64,000 nucleotides of DNA from Ktedonobacter racemifer DSM 44963 (GCF_000178855.1 NZ_ADVG01000002.1:1426001-1490000), one strand, 5' to 3'; shown: positions 8,384-17,081, counted from the stretch's first letter. The notes: generated from the sequence alone by a model not told the origin. A program made the numbers and translations.

Positions 8384-8877
8384 CCTCTCAATTAATCCCT
8401 TGAAAGGTTCTTCCCCACAATATCACTTGCTGCTAATGCTCCTTCAGAAAGCGGCTTCTGATATAACTACCTCCCGGTTGTCCGCCCTTGTTCCCAAACT
8501 TTGGGCGCCTGCACTTGAGAAAAACCTACGCCGCCGTTCCGTCCTTCAGCAGACGCTTGTATCTGATACCTCCCTGGTGAGTACAGGCGGTGATACGGTC
8601 TACATTTCTAGCTTGTCCGACCTCCCAGCATTGCAGAACTTGAACGCACGCACATCACTATAAAGAAGACCACCATCAAAACACGCGGATCAATGTCTAC
8701 TGCCCTACGTACTGCCGCGGAAGGTGCTAATTAGAACGGGAACAGTGATTTACATTTGGTTTCCCCGGCTACAGTAGAGGTAGGGCAGATGAAAAATTTG
8801 GGGTTCCCGGCAGAGGATAGGAACTAATTTCTAACTAGAAAACGACTTTTGAATCAAGGAAAGGAAGTGAACAGTAG
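8384..8877. other. Gap between IS3 and the IS607 element
   Basis: No supported gene. The stretch around 8660-8740 (ccaccatc... gcggatcaatg) resembles 12770-12830. Both lie on the 3' side of tnpB genes, so they may be related element-end or guide-RNA sequences. Confidence 0.35.
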
Positions 8878-9078
8878 ATGACTAACATCGAGAAAGAAAG
8901 AGTCGAAAAGCGAAATGAAATAAAGGAGATGGAAGAACTACCAGGATACCAGGAAAAATGCCAAGCAGCCCATACATCTTGCAAGCAACCATTTACGGAT
9001 AGTATTTGCACCAAAGCCAAAGGGCATGATAATGACCACCACTGCGGCTCATGCGACCTATCCTTTCAGGCCGGCTAA
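8878..9078 (+). CDS. Hypothetical Cys/His-rich small protein, 66 aa
   Basis: The ATG at 8878 has aaggaag about 9 nt upstream. The N-terminal half is a charged helix (EKERVEKRNEIKEMEELPG). The C-terminal half carries several Cys and His residues (CQAAHTSC, then CTKAKGHDNDHHCGSC) that could bind a metal. It lies just outside the 3' end of the IS607 tnpB, on the opposite strand. No family is recognised. It may be a host gene or a passenger. Confidence 0.4.
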   Translation: MTNIEKERVEKRNEIKEMEELPGYQEKCQAAHTSCKQPFTDSICTKAKGHDNDHHCGSCDLSFQAG

Positions 9079-9188
9079 ACTTTTGACGGACCGTTCTCCG
9101 ACACTTGGACAAATATGGACAAGCCACATTCACCCGGATCGGTTCCTGCTTCACCGAGGGCAGTTTCACTGAACCATCTCACGACGGA

Positions 9189-10607
9189 TCAGCCAGAGCT
9201 GCCCTCTCCGACAGGCGTTTCACCCTTCCCGAGGAACTCCCGGTAGGGACCTGGCTGGCCGCTCAGATACAAGATCGCCAGCGCTGCCAGGTTCAGCGCG
9301 GCATTGAGGTCACGATCAATCACCAGCCCACAGGCCGGATGCTCGCAGACATAGATGCGCTCTGAAAGGTCTATCTCTTCTTTGATATGGTTGCAGCCAG
9401 AGCACAGTTTGGTGGAAGCAAACCAGCGATCTGCCCACAGCAGGTTTTCTCCTTGCCAGAACGTTTTGTAGCCCATTTGCCGCTTGAACTCGCCTAATCC
9501 GACATCGCTGATTGCCAGAGCCAGCTTGTGGTTCTGTTGCATCCCTGCCACATTGAGATCTTCAAGCACGACCACGGCAGGACGCCTCTGGGCATCCGAG
9601 ATGCGAGCCTGGCGCAGCAGTTTTTTCATCTGCTTGGCTTTGACCTTGTTCGCAATGGTTTTCGGCAGGGGCTCTGGGGGCGGCTTCTTCTTCGATCGCT
9701 TGCCACGCTTTGGCTTCACCTTGGCTTTCGGCTCTGGCAACGTAGCAGCAATCTCAGCTTTGCGGATTTCACGTTCTTCTGGAGGAAGTTGGGCGCGGGT
9801 GAGCTGGCTTGTGCCTTTGTGGAGAGCATCCTCGCGCACATAAGCGACGCGGGCATACTTGCGCGCTAATTTTTGACGGGCTTTGGCGCGGTTCTTGCTC
9901 CCTTTCTGTTTCCGGGAGAGCCAGCGATGCAGCCGCTTGATCCGCTTGAGTTCGGATGTGAGGGCTTTGGGGTTGGCAATGGCACGCCCATCGGAGCATT
10001 GGGCCAGGGTTTTGATCCCGGTATCTACGCCGATCGGCGGACCAGCTGCCTGTGGGGGATCGGGCACCTGCTCACTCACCTGCACCGAGACAAACCAGCG
10101 CCCTGCCTTTTCACTGACCGTGGCCGAGAGCACAGCGACGCCGCCGGTAGGCAAATAGCCACACTCGTGCAGGCGCAGCCGTCCGAAGCGCGGCAGTTCA
10201 ATGGCTTGCTCGTAAATATGAATACTGCCTGTCAGCCGGAAACTGCCCACTCCTTTCCGTTTGGTCTTCGGCTTGGGGAACCCCGGCTTGCCCCTCCACT
10301 TGCCTTCTTTCTTGAGGTCACAGCGGCGGAAAAAGTTCCTGTAAGCTTGATCCAGATCGCGTAACGCCTCCTGCGGCGCGGCTTTTGACACCTCGTACAT
10401 CCAGGGAATCTCGGTTTGCTTGAGCGTGTTCAATTCCCGGTGCAGTTCCATCGCACTGATCCAGCGTTTCTCCTGTTGATAGACCTCTTGCTTGCGTCTG
10501 AGCCCCCAATTCCAGGACCAACGCGCTGCGCCTGCATGCTGTTTGCAGAGGGTGATTTGTTGGTGATTGAGATCTAATTGCGTGCGATAGCCGCGTGTAA
10601 TCAGCAT
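9189..10607 (-). CDS. tnpB: TnpB RNA-guided nuclease of an IS607-type element
   Basis: 472 aa. RuvC parts are present and intact: GVDTGIKTLA with Asp195, VVVLEDLNVAGM with Glu349, and DRDLNAALNLA with Asp433. A four-Cys zinc ribbon (C402, C405, C421, C426) lies between the last two. The N-terminal WED/REC-type region (YRTQLDLNHQQ) is normal. Unusual is a roughly 70-residue Lys/Pro-rich insert at about 270-342, between the long RuvC helix and the VVLEDLN strand. TnpB cuts DNA next to a short TAM using an RNA made from the element's right end, here expected just downstream (left of 9189). It follows the serine recombinase gene after 35 nt, which makes this an IS607-type pair. Confidence 0.92.
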   Translation of the reverse strand: MLITRGYRTQLDLNHQQITLCKQHAGAARWSWNWGLRRKQEVYQQEKRWISAMELHRELNTLKQTEIPWMYEVSKAAPQEALRDLDQAYRNFFRRCDLKKEGKWRGKPGFPKPKTKRKGVGSFRLTGSIHIYEQAIELPRFGRLRLHECGYLPTGGVAVLSATVSEKAGRWFVSVQVSEQVPDPPQAAGPPIGVDTGIKTLAQCSDGRAIANPKALTSELKRIKRLHRWLSRKQKGSKNRAKARQKLARKYARVAYVREDALHKGTSQLTRAQLPPEEREIRKAEIAATLPEPKAKVKPKRGKRSKKKPPPEPLPKTIANKVKAKQMKKLLRQARISDAQRRPAVVVLEDLNVAGMQQNHKLALAISDVGLGEFKRQMGYKTFWQGENLLWADRWFASTKLCSGCNHIKEEIDLSERIYVCEHPACGLVIDRDLNAALNLAALAILYLSGQPGPYREFLGKGETPVGEGSSG

Positions 10608-10642
10608 CGATCCGGTCCTGCCTGCATCTTAAGAATGCCTCA

Positions 10643-11230
10643 TCAAACGCACTCCTCGGTCCGCTCCTCTTTCATGAGAGATTCCACGCACTGCTTGATT
10701 CGTTCGGCTCTGTGCCGAGAGCCGCGCCTGCCGTACATCCGGGCCGCCATACTGGTAATGAGGCTGACAACGTCATCGACGAGATCGTCCTGCGTCTCAT
10801 GGGGAAAGATGGCTTCGATGCGGCGTCCCTGGGCTTCGAGCAGCGTTGTGAGATACCTCCACCCAAAACGGGTGCCACGATCGCGGTGTTCGACAAGAAT
10901 GGTGCCAATACTTGGGTCGGCCAGCAGCTTGAGGAATTTCGGGCGGTTGTCGTTGAGGCCCGATGCAATTTCGACGACTTCTTTGGCCACTGGGTAGCCA
11001 CGGGCCGCCGCGTAGTTGCGCAGGCGTTGCACCTGGCGCTCGAGATCGCTTTTTTGATCAGCAGAGGACACGCGCGCATACAAGGCGATGCGCCCCGTCT
11101 CTGGCTTCTCCGCCACCGGATCGCGCACGATCACCGTCCCTGTGGGCGTTTGGTAGGCATCGAGCGTCCCGGCTTTATACCACCGCCAGGCGGTTTTATA
11201 GGTGACTCCAGCTTTTTTGGCATACTGACT
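10643..11230 (-). pseudogene. tnpA: IS607 serine recombinase TnpA, 5' end cut off by ISAzo13
   Basis: The frame is open from 11230 to the stop at 10643. It encodes an N-terminal MerR-like helix-turn-helix (SQYAKKAGVTYKTAWRWYKAG) followed by the resolvase domain with the catalytic-Ser motif YARVSS and DLERQ. No start codon precedes the HTH, because an ISAzo13-family element begins three bases away. On the far side of that element, 12556-12551 reads ATG AAG. Joining the flanks across one copy of the target repeat gives M-K-L-S-Q-Y-A, the normal IS607 TnpA start, and a 198-aa protein. Translation from the internal GTG at 11134 would lack the DNA-binding domain. The gene is therefore inactive unless the insertion excises precisely. 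Confidence 0.88.
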
Positions 11231-11248
11231 TAAGGGACTCTCAAATAA

Positions 11249-11990
11249 TTAATTATCCCTGCCAACAGACAGAGAATAGGTGATATCCACAAACCATTTC
11301 TCCAGGGAAGGCCATCGCTGGAGGTGGGTTTCCACCACTTGCATGGCTTCCTTCGTCAGCTTCACACCAGTTTGATACGTGGTCGTCACCAAATCAACCA
11401 TCGGATGGTTCCCTTTCCATGTCATCGTTTTGGCAAACTGGATGACAGCATCCACCGAATCGAGCAAGGTCCCATTCCAGTGCTGTTCTAAAATGCCCCA
11501 ACAGCGCTCAACCGGATTGTATTTGCTATGATAGGGTGGATAATATGCCAGACGGACGGTGATCTGATACTGCTGCACAAATGCGAGCAAACGCTGCATG
11601 AACTGGGTCCGACGACTGTGATTCTCTGGTCCATTATCCACATTGATGACAAGTGTCTTGATGTGGGAAAAGCGCTCTTTCACGCTCTCCCACCACTGCA
11701 CCAGGCGATCCACCAGACAGTCGCTGGTCACTTTGGAGACGACCCCGTACAGAAAGAACTCATCGGAAGCGGGCAGGAAAATGCCCACCGGCGTCACCGT
11801 GGCTTTTGCCTCAAAATCATGGTCAGCCGCTTTGGTCAGCACACGGCTCTTTCCTCCTCGTGCAAAGGGACCGACTTTGACCGTTGCCTTGGCATCCATC
11901 GAAAGGCGTAAGGTCGAGTCCTGCGCATCTGCCTGAGCATTGACCTGCTTTAGATGCTCGAAGATGGCATCCGTTTCCGGGAGTTTTTTT
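11249..11990 (-). CDS. ISAzo13-family transposase, catalytic part
   Basis: Catalytic half of the transposase (Rhodopirellula-type DDE domain, PF07592). From the frameshift point it reads KKLPETDAIFEHLKQVNAQA, then MDAKATVKVGPFARGGKSR. It carries VINVDNGPENHSRRTQF (the second Asp) and YYPPYHSKYNPVERCWG (the Glu). It is in a different frame from the N-terminal part. The two meet at a run of seven A (11984-11990 on the complementary strand), so a -1 ribosomal frameshift would give the full protein. On its own, translation could begin at the ATG at 11899. Confidence 0.85.
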
Positions 11991-12462
11991 GGGGTTGCGT
12001 CTTGGCCACCTTTTTGAGGGAATATCCCAGCGCATTGAGCCTGGTCGTGATCGTGACTACCGTTGGTAATTCAGCATCGGTGTAATGGAACGTTGTGATC
12101 AACTGGCGACGGACTTCTGTGGCGGTCAAACGCGTGTAGAGCCGGGTACTACGAAACTGCGGATCGGCCTGGCTTTGCCCATCCACAATGGCGGTGATAT
12201 CCTTCAGCAAGTTCGGCAGATGCTCTTCGCTGCGTTTTCTGCCTCGAAGCTGGAAGGCATCCACACACACCTGTCCGCTTTTCAGTTCATGCTCGCCTTT
12301 CCTGATCGTTGCACGATTCCAGCCCAACTCCTCTTCGGCTCGACGTTGCCCTCCTTCTCCCAATGCTCGTACCGTCCGTGCCATAAAAAGACGACGAGCG
12401 CTGCCTTTTAATTCCTTTGCTGCCTTGATCAGTAACTCTTTCACTTCCTCTGCCAGTTCCAT
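11950..12462 (-). CDS. ISAzo13-family transposase, N-terminal part
   Basis: 170 aa. It begins MELAEEVKELLIKAAKELKG, has the winged HTH of this family (RRAEEELGWNRATIRKGEHEL) and the RKRSEEHLPNLLKDI helix, and runs to KTQPQK. After that the in-frame tail NSRKRMPSSSI is unrelated to the family, while the -1 frame continues correctly into the catalytic domain. The switch lies at CAAAAAAAC, a plausible slippery site. The ribosome site is a ggaag just upstream of the ATG. Confidence 0.85.
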   Translation of the reverse strand: MELAEEVKELLIKAAKELKGSARRLFMARTVRALGEGGQRRAEEELGWNRATIRKGEHELKSGQVCVDAFQLRGRKRSEEHLPNLLKDITAIVDGQSQADPQFRSTRLYTRLTATEVRRQLITTFHYTDAELPTVVTITTRLNALGYSLKKVAKTQPQKNSRKRMPSSSI

Positions 12463-12556
12463 CTTCCATCCTTCCAGAGCTTTTTTGCTTCTAGTCTATC
12501 ATCTCTGGCAAGGGCGTTTCTGGGGTGATTTATTTTTTTAGTTTCCCTAACTTCAT

Positions 12557-12868
12557 GTCCATAGATTACCATGAAATATCCATATTAGTCAATGTGCCCT
12601 AAAAATATTTTTAACCCCATATTTAGCGAACGGAGCACTAGAGCTTTCTCTTCAGAAAGCTCTGGATACATGGCGCTTTGTGTATAAGCAGCCGCTTTTT
12701 AGATAGTTTGATTTCGTAGGGAGGCTGGCCCATCCGGGTCGGCCCTTAGCATTTAAGAGAGGGTTTACAAAGACGACCACCATCTATCGGATGCGGATCA
12801 ATGCCTACCACAGTAGGAGGCGCTAGAGTTCGCTGAGACAATTTGTCTTAGTGACTTCTCCGCATGGT
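12557..12868. other. End region of two TnpB elements
   Basis: The left part (12557-12600) is the old 5' flank of the IS607 tnpA. The right part (about 12640-12868) lies 3' of the next tnpB and contains hairpin-forming pieces (gagctttctcttcagaaagctc; ggcccatccgggtcggccc). It may hold the right end and the guide RNA scaffold of that element. No protein gene is seen. Confidence 0.4.
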
Positions 12869-14074
12869 CTAAAGACCAGCGGCTTCTCGCAAGTACATTT
12901 CCTCCTTGCGAGCTACACCGATATGAGGCATGAACCTCAGCCCGATGGGGGCAGCCATATCAGCCCCAACTACGTGAGGGATACCCATTTCCCCACGATA
13001 CTTGTACCGAATGTTGCAGGCTCCTACCAAATCACGATGCCCTTTCCACCCACATGCTTTGTTCGTACAACAGAAATTGCGTCCTTGAACCGGGCTTTTG
13101 CGCCGTTTCCCACAGACAGGACACGTCTTGCTGGTATACGACTCTTCCTGTATCTCTACCACCATACCGACTCTTTCAGCCTTGTAGGTGAGTTTGTGTC
13201 GAAGAGAGCCAAAGGACCATTGGTGCAATTTTTGATTGTTCTTGGAGCCAACATCGAGGTCTTGTCGAATAGCTCGCACATCACCTATTGCCAAGGTCTG
13301 CACACCGTCTTTCTGAAGTGTGGAGATCAATCTTGACGTGCTCTGATGCTCAATAGTTTTGATCTGATTTGCCAATTTCTTCAGTTGTTTTTGCTTTGAT
13401 CGGACAAGCCTTTTGCGACGACGCGAGCCTTTCTTTTTCGCGTCAATCTTCTTTTGCAACCTTGCTAGCAATTTGTTCCGATATTGCCGCTTCGACCTGA
13501 GTAACCGTCCATTGAGGATATAGGTCTGTTCCCCATCGTGACTGACAGCCATATGAATTTCACCTAAGTCGATACCAGCGATCTTGTCTCCGTTCTCTGG
13601 GACTGGCAAGAAGCAGGGTTCATAGGTTGCAATGGCTTCGTACTCGGCGCCAGTCCAGCGTATCACCAGTGTTTGTGGCATCGTCCAAGGCCAATCGAGA
13701 ACAAGAGGCTCATTGCCTTTGCCATTGGAGAGGAGAAGCTTGCCATCTTTCATCCTCATAGCAGAGCGTTTGTACTCAATGCGAAAGTACCACTTACGCC
13801 GCCGTGGTGGCTTGGCAGTCGTGTCCGTTTTGCGCCGTTCCCTCCAACTTTTGAGCGAAGCAAAGAAGGCTTGTACGCAGGCATCAGCCGTATGAGCGTG
13901 GAGTGTGTTGGAGTTGTGCCAGCGCATCAGGTGTTTAGGCTTGAGCCAGATACCCTTTTTCCTGACCGTACGCCAGAAAGAGACAAGGGTAGCGGTATAG
14001 ACTTCGCCGCAAGCATGGGCCAGTTCATCAAGTTGTTTCGTCTTGCCGATCTTGACCCGTTTGATCTGATACAT
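12869..14074 (-). CDS. tnpB: TnpB-family RNA-guided nuclease, coupled to an RHH gene
   Basis: 401 aa from the ATG at 14074, chosen because gaggagggg lies 7 nt upstream; an ATG at 14098 lacks this. RuvC-I reads KIAGIDLGEIHMAVSH. The second acidic site is LAIGDVRAIR, with Asp where Glu is usual. A CPVC...C...C zinc ribbon follows, then GHRDLVGACNI as RuvC-III. This belongs to the TnpB branch with HRDxVGA ends. The nuclease is probably active, although the IGDV variant deserves a check. The gene overlaps the 3' end of a ribbon-helix-helix gene by 47 nt, and no tnpA is nearby. The 3' side should carry the guide RNA. Confidence 0.88.
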   Translation of the reverse strand: MYQIKRVKIGKTKQLDELAHACGEVYTATLVSFWRTVRKKGIWLKPKHLMRWHNSNTLHAHTADACVQAFFASLKSWRERRKTDTTAKPPRRRKWYFRIEYKRSAMRMKDGKLLLSNGKGNEPLVLDWPWTMPQTLVIRWTGAEYEAIATYEPCFLPVPENGDKIAGIDLGEIHMAVSHDGEQTYILNGRLLRSKRQYRNKLLARLQKKIDAKKKGSRRRKRLVRSKQKQLKKLANQIKTIEHQSTSRLISTLQKDGVQTLAIGDVRAIRQDLDVGSKNNQKLHQWSFGSLRHKLTYKAERVGMVVEIQEESYTSKTCPVCGKRRKSPVQGRNFCCTNKACGWKGHRDLVGACNIRYKYRGEMGIPHVVGADMAAPIGLRFMPHIGVARKEEMYLREAAGL

Positions 14075-14225
14075 GTCGCTTCCCCTCCTCTCTCTCAATG
14101 TATTGCTCTAAGGCCCACATGACTTCGGCATTAAATGAACGCTTGTGCTTTCCCGCTAATCGGACCAAAGCATCATGGAGTTGCTTTGGATAGCGGGTAT
14201 TGGTTGCTATAATTTCCTCTTTCAT
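14028..14225 (-). CDS. Ribbon-helix-helix (Arc-type) DNA-binding protein
   Basis: 65 aa: MKEEIIATNTRYPKQLHDAL then VRLAGKHKRSFNAEVMWALE form the beta-strand/helix/helix of Arc/MetJ-like repressors, with SFNAEVMWALEQYIE as the second helix. Such proteins bind operators as dimers of dimers. The frame runs into the tnpB coding sequence (47-nt overlap), so both come from one transcript and are likely translationally coupled. A self-regulator of tnpB, or of its guide, is the simplest idea. It has no toxin partner other than tnpB. The ribosome site gaggaaat lies about 6 nt before the ATG. Confidence 0.8.
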   Translation of the reverse strand: MKEEIIATNTRYPKQLHDALVRLAGKHKRSFNAEVMWALEQYIEREEGKRHVSDQTGQDRQDETT

Positions 14226-14667
14226 GTTGCCAGTATAGCACTAATTTAGCAACATTACAACAAGCAAGGGTTAAAACCAGGGACGCCTGACCGCGAGGGA
14301 TAAATCCCTGCGGCTTGCGGCGGGCTAAAGCCCATAAACGTCAGATACTCCATCCCGTGGAACGGGACGAGCTTGTGTCTAGCCTCCGCCTCAACTCAGG
14401 ACAAGCCTGCTTTGGTTTCATCGGCCGACACAGAAGGGGCGTACTGACAAAACACCCGTCCTTCTTCACCGTAGCCGAACTACTTGCAAACAAGGAGCGT
14501 TGTACTTTCTGCGCTGTTTTCCCCTGGTCGCGTGTGCCTCTGTACGCAACTCATCAGGAACCGGGTATCGCTCTGGCGGGCGGGTCTTTCACTAAAAAGG
14601 AAAGCCTCTCCCCTGAATTGGTTGAGAGAGGTTTCCCAAAAGTGCCCTTACGAGTGGCGGGCTGCTA
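14226..14667. other. 5' end region of the RHH-TnpB element
   Basis: It contains two adjacent small hairpins, gggataaatccc (14297-14308) and gggctaaagccc (14322-14333), of the type found at IS200/IS605-like element ends. The rest (14340-14667) has no supported gene. Confidence 0.5.
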
Positions 14668-15360
14668 CTAGGCAAGATGGATGCGTTGCATCCTATGCAT
14701 GATGCCCTGGGTCAATTGGCGCATCCTGTGGCGAAGAAGAGTCATAATACTCGCAGCGATCAAGCCACTACTCGCTCCTCCCAGAATATCGCCTGGATAA
14801 TGAACCCCAACAAAGACGCGCGCGAGCCCGATACTCCCTGCCATGACCAGCGCCATCCCCATAAGAAGAAGCGGAAAGAGCAACGCCGTCGTATTTCCGG
14901 CACGTTTCTCGTTGATGCGCTGGGACCATGCTGAAAGCAACAGCGAAGGAAGCGAGAAGAGCATCATCCCCAGCACCGCGAAAGACCACGCAGTATGGTC
15001 ACTGGGGAAGGAGTCATCCGCAAGATGCGTGGTGAGCAGATGCACCTGGTGTGACACAAAAGGGCGCGGCTCGAAGATGAATTGCTCAACGCTCAGGTTG
15101 AGAAGATAGGCCAACACACATGCCAGGGGCACCCAAAGCACGACCGCACGACACACCTGTGCAATCGCTTCTTCACCGGGGCGTAAGAGCCGCTTTCTCC
15201 ATGAAAGGGGGCGTCCCCACAGCAGCAGAAGGATGACCGGCCAGAAGAAAATGAGTGTATTGGCACAAAATACCATGATCAGGTCAAGCCACGGCCAATG
15301 ACCTGCATAGCTGTTCACTTTTTGAAAAAGCTGATAGTTCTCTTGTAATAAAATTGACAT
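14668..15360 (-). CDS. PAP2-superfamily membrane phosphatase (undecaprenyl-diphosphatase-like)
   Basis: 230 aa with about six membrane helices. The three acid-phosphatase motifs are present: FIFEPRPF (KxxxxxxRP type, degenerate in Lys), SFPSDHTAWSFAV, and ARVFVGVHYPGDILGG (SRxxxxxHxxxD type, with Ala for Ser). The order and spacing fit BcrC-like undecaprenyl-pyrophosphate phosphatases, which recycle the lipid carrier for cell-wall synthesis at the outer face of the membrane. A broader lipid phosphatase role is possible. The ribosome site gaaaggtag is about 9 nt before the ATG. It is flanked by TnpB elements on both sides; a DedA gene lies 1.8 kb away on the same strand. Confidence 0.85.
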   Translation of the reverse strand: MSILLQENYQLFQKVNSYAGHWPWLDLIMVFCANTLIFFWPVILLLLWGRPLSWRKRLLRPGEEAIAQVCRAVVLWVPLACVLAYLLNLSVEQFIFEPRPFVSHQVHLLTTHLADDSFPSDHTAWSFAVLGMMLFSLPSLLLSAWSQRINEKRAGNTTALLFPLLLMGMALVMAGSIGLARVFVGVHYPGDILGGASSGLIAASIMTLLRHRMRQLTQGIMHRMQRIHLA

Positions 15361-15542
15361 ACACTTCTGCTACCTTTCTCATACTCGAACGTGTGTAAAC
15401 ACCCTCGAGCGGTCAGTTCTTCCTGCTTCATCGTCGATAGCCAGCGCACGGGAACCTTTGGATCGGCCCTCCCGTTTTGGTCTCACATCAACTCCCCAGG
15501 CATTTTACGTCCGGCGGTAGCCACTCTCCAGGACAACCAGCT

Positions 15543-16838
15543 TTACGCGTGAAGCTGGCGAAGCTCTTCTGTTGCGAACCACAGCAAATTCAAGGCGGCA
15601 TTGAGATCCCGGTCGATCACCAGCCCACAGGCCACGCACTGATAGGTGCGGTGTTTGAGCGGCATGCGCTTTTTGACCTGCCCACAGCACGAACAGCGTT
15701 TGGTCGAAGGGAACCAGCGCGAGGCGATGAAGAGACCGCCCCCGGCGTTGGCCACTTTGGTCTTGAGGAATTGCAACAGTTGCCCCATCGCGACATCGGC
15801 CACGGCACGCGACAGCTTCCGGTTGGCCATCATCCCCAGGATGTTGAGGTCTTCGATGCCGATGGCTCCACAGGTGCGCGCCAGTTCGGTCGTGAACTTG
15901 TGCTGCACATCCCGCCGGATGTTGGCGATCTGCTGATGCTTGCGTGCGACCTTGAGTCGTTGCTTCTCGTAATTCTTACTGAACACGGTTCGCCTGGTTT
16001 GCGGGTCTTTCGTCTTCTCTTTCTTACTGAGTTGGCGTTGCAGCTTGCCGAGTTTCTTGAGATGGAGCGCTAATGGCCTTTGGTTCTCAAGCCTGCGTCC
16101 ATCGCTCACCACAGCAGCTTGCTTTACGCCCACATCCACCCCCACCACTGCTTCGGGCGTTGTGGGGCGCTCCCGTGTGATGTCTCCTTGGATGGAGACG
16201 TACCAGTGGCCCGCTTCACAGCAGACCGTCGCCCCCAGGATCTTGACCCGTTCGCACACGACGTGCTTGCGCGTGTTTCGCTTCTTCGTGGGAGTGGTGG
16301 CTTTCCCCTTTTCGACGAAGCGCAGTTTTTCGGCGATGTTCACCGTTCCCAGTCTGCGTAAGAGCTTGCCTCGGTCCTTCTTCGTTTGGCGCTGATCGAG
16401 GATGAAGCGGCCAAGTCCGGGAATGGAGATCCAATGGCTTCCCAAGGTGAATTTATCGTTGGAGAGATAGAACGACTCGTGCGACTTCCCCTTTTTCTTG
16501 TACTGGGGGTAGTTCGCTCTCCCCGCGAAGAAGTTGTCATAGGCGTTTTTGAGGTCATCGAACGCACCCTCCACCACACACTTCGTCACCTGATAGGTCC
16601 ACGGATACTCCTGCTCCCGGATCTGGTTGAATTGCTTCTTGAGTGCGAGGGCATGCGGCGGTTTGAGCACGCGCTGCTCTTGGGGAACGGTTTCCTGCTC
16701 AGCTGTATACGCCTGATACTGCTTCTCCCACTGCTCCCGTCCCCAGTTGTAGATAAAGCGCCTCGTGCCACAGGCTCGTTTGAGATACTCCACCTGTTCA
16801 GGGGTGGGGTTCATCCGGATCTTGTGCGCGGTTTTCAT
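15543..16838 (-). CDS. tnpB: TnpB RNA-guided nuclease (IS607-type, orphan)
   Basis: 431 aa from the ATG at 16838 (MKTAHKIRMNPTPEQVEYL), which is the conserved TnpB start; an upstream ATG at 16901 would add a tail coming from the decayed tnpA. RuvC motifs are intact: VVGVDVGVKQAAVVS, AIGIEDLNILGMMANRKL, and DRDLNAALNLL. The zinc ribbon is CSCCGQ...CVACG. The 3' side (left of 15543) should hold the guide RNA region. Upstream is only a broken IS607 recombinase fragment, so the element cannot mobilise itself, but the nuclease may still work. Confidence 0.9.
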   Translation of the reverse strand: MKTAHKIRMNPTPEQVEYLKRACGTRRFIYNWGREQWEKQYQAYTAEQETVPQEQRVLKPPHALALKKQFNQIREQEYPWTYQVTKCVVEGAFDDLKNAYDNFFAGRANYPQYKKKGKSHESFYLSNDKFTLGSHWISIPGLGRFILDQRQTKKDRGKLLRRLGTVNIAEKLRFVEKGKATTPTKKRNTRKHVVCERVKILGATVCCEAGHWYVSIQGDITRERPTTPEAVVGVDVGVKQAAVVSDGRRLENQRPLALHLKKLGKLQRQLSKKEKTKDPQTRRTVFSKNYEKQRLKVARKHQQIANIRRDVQHKFTTELARTCGAIGIEDLNILGMMANRKLSRAVADVAMGQLLQFLKTKVANAGGGLFIASRWFPSTKRCSCCGQVKKRMPLKHRTYQCVACGLVIDRDLNAALNLLWFATEELRQLHA

Positions 16839-16859
16839 CCTTGAGCGCCTTTTCTCCCG

Positions 16860-17081
16860 CTTTGCGGGAATTCCAGTTGAGCAGGACTCGACACCCGGCA
16901 AGTGGCGATCGTTCAGCGAGCGGCTGGCAGTTTCGGAAGGTTGAGCGCCGTGGTCAGATCGACCTCATGAGAGGAGCGACGCCCAGAAAGCGTTCGTTTG
17001 GCTTTGAGCCTGCTTTCTCGGTCCCAGCGCTGCACTGTTTTCACGCTGACATCCACCTGCTTGGCAAACGGTACGACTGCG
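16860..17081 (-). pseudogene. Decayed IS607 recombinase (tnpA) fragment
   Basis: The minus strand reads YAVVPFAKQVDVSVKTVQRW, the MerR-like helix-turn-helix of IS607 TnpA. It then has DRESRLKAKRTLSGRRSSHE and a stop at 16913-16915. In a neighbouring frame ATCRVSSPAQ follows, which is the beginning of the serine recombinase domain with its catalytic Ser. The sequence then runs straight into the tnpB start. The rest of the catalytic domain is deleted, and no start codon is left in front of YAVV. This shows that the tnpB at 15543-16838 came from an IS607-type element. Confidence 0.75.

Larger units (their letters stand above)
11234..12547 (-). mobile_element. ISAzo13-family insertion sequence inside IS607 tnpA
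   Basis: 1314 bp with imperfect terminal repeats (gggactctcaaataatt at the left; the complement of agtttccc at the right). Both sides carry TAA, consistent with a 3-bp (or TA) target duplication. Removing the element with one TAA restores the start of the IS607 tnpA gene exactly, which fixes the boundaries. It holds two overlapping minus-strand frames that together make one transposase. Confidence 0.85.

Noticed and set aside
12851..13336. Plus-strand frame of 161 codons
   Set aside because: Entirely antisense to the TnpB gene at 12869-14074, without a ribosome site or family features.
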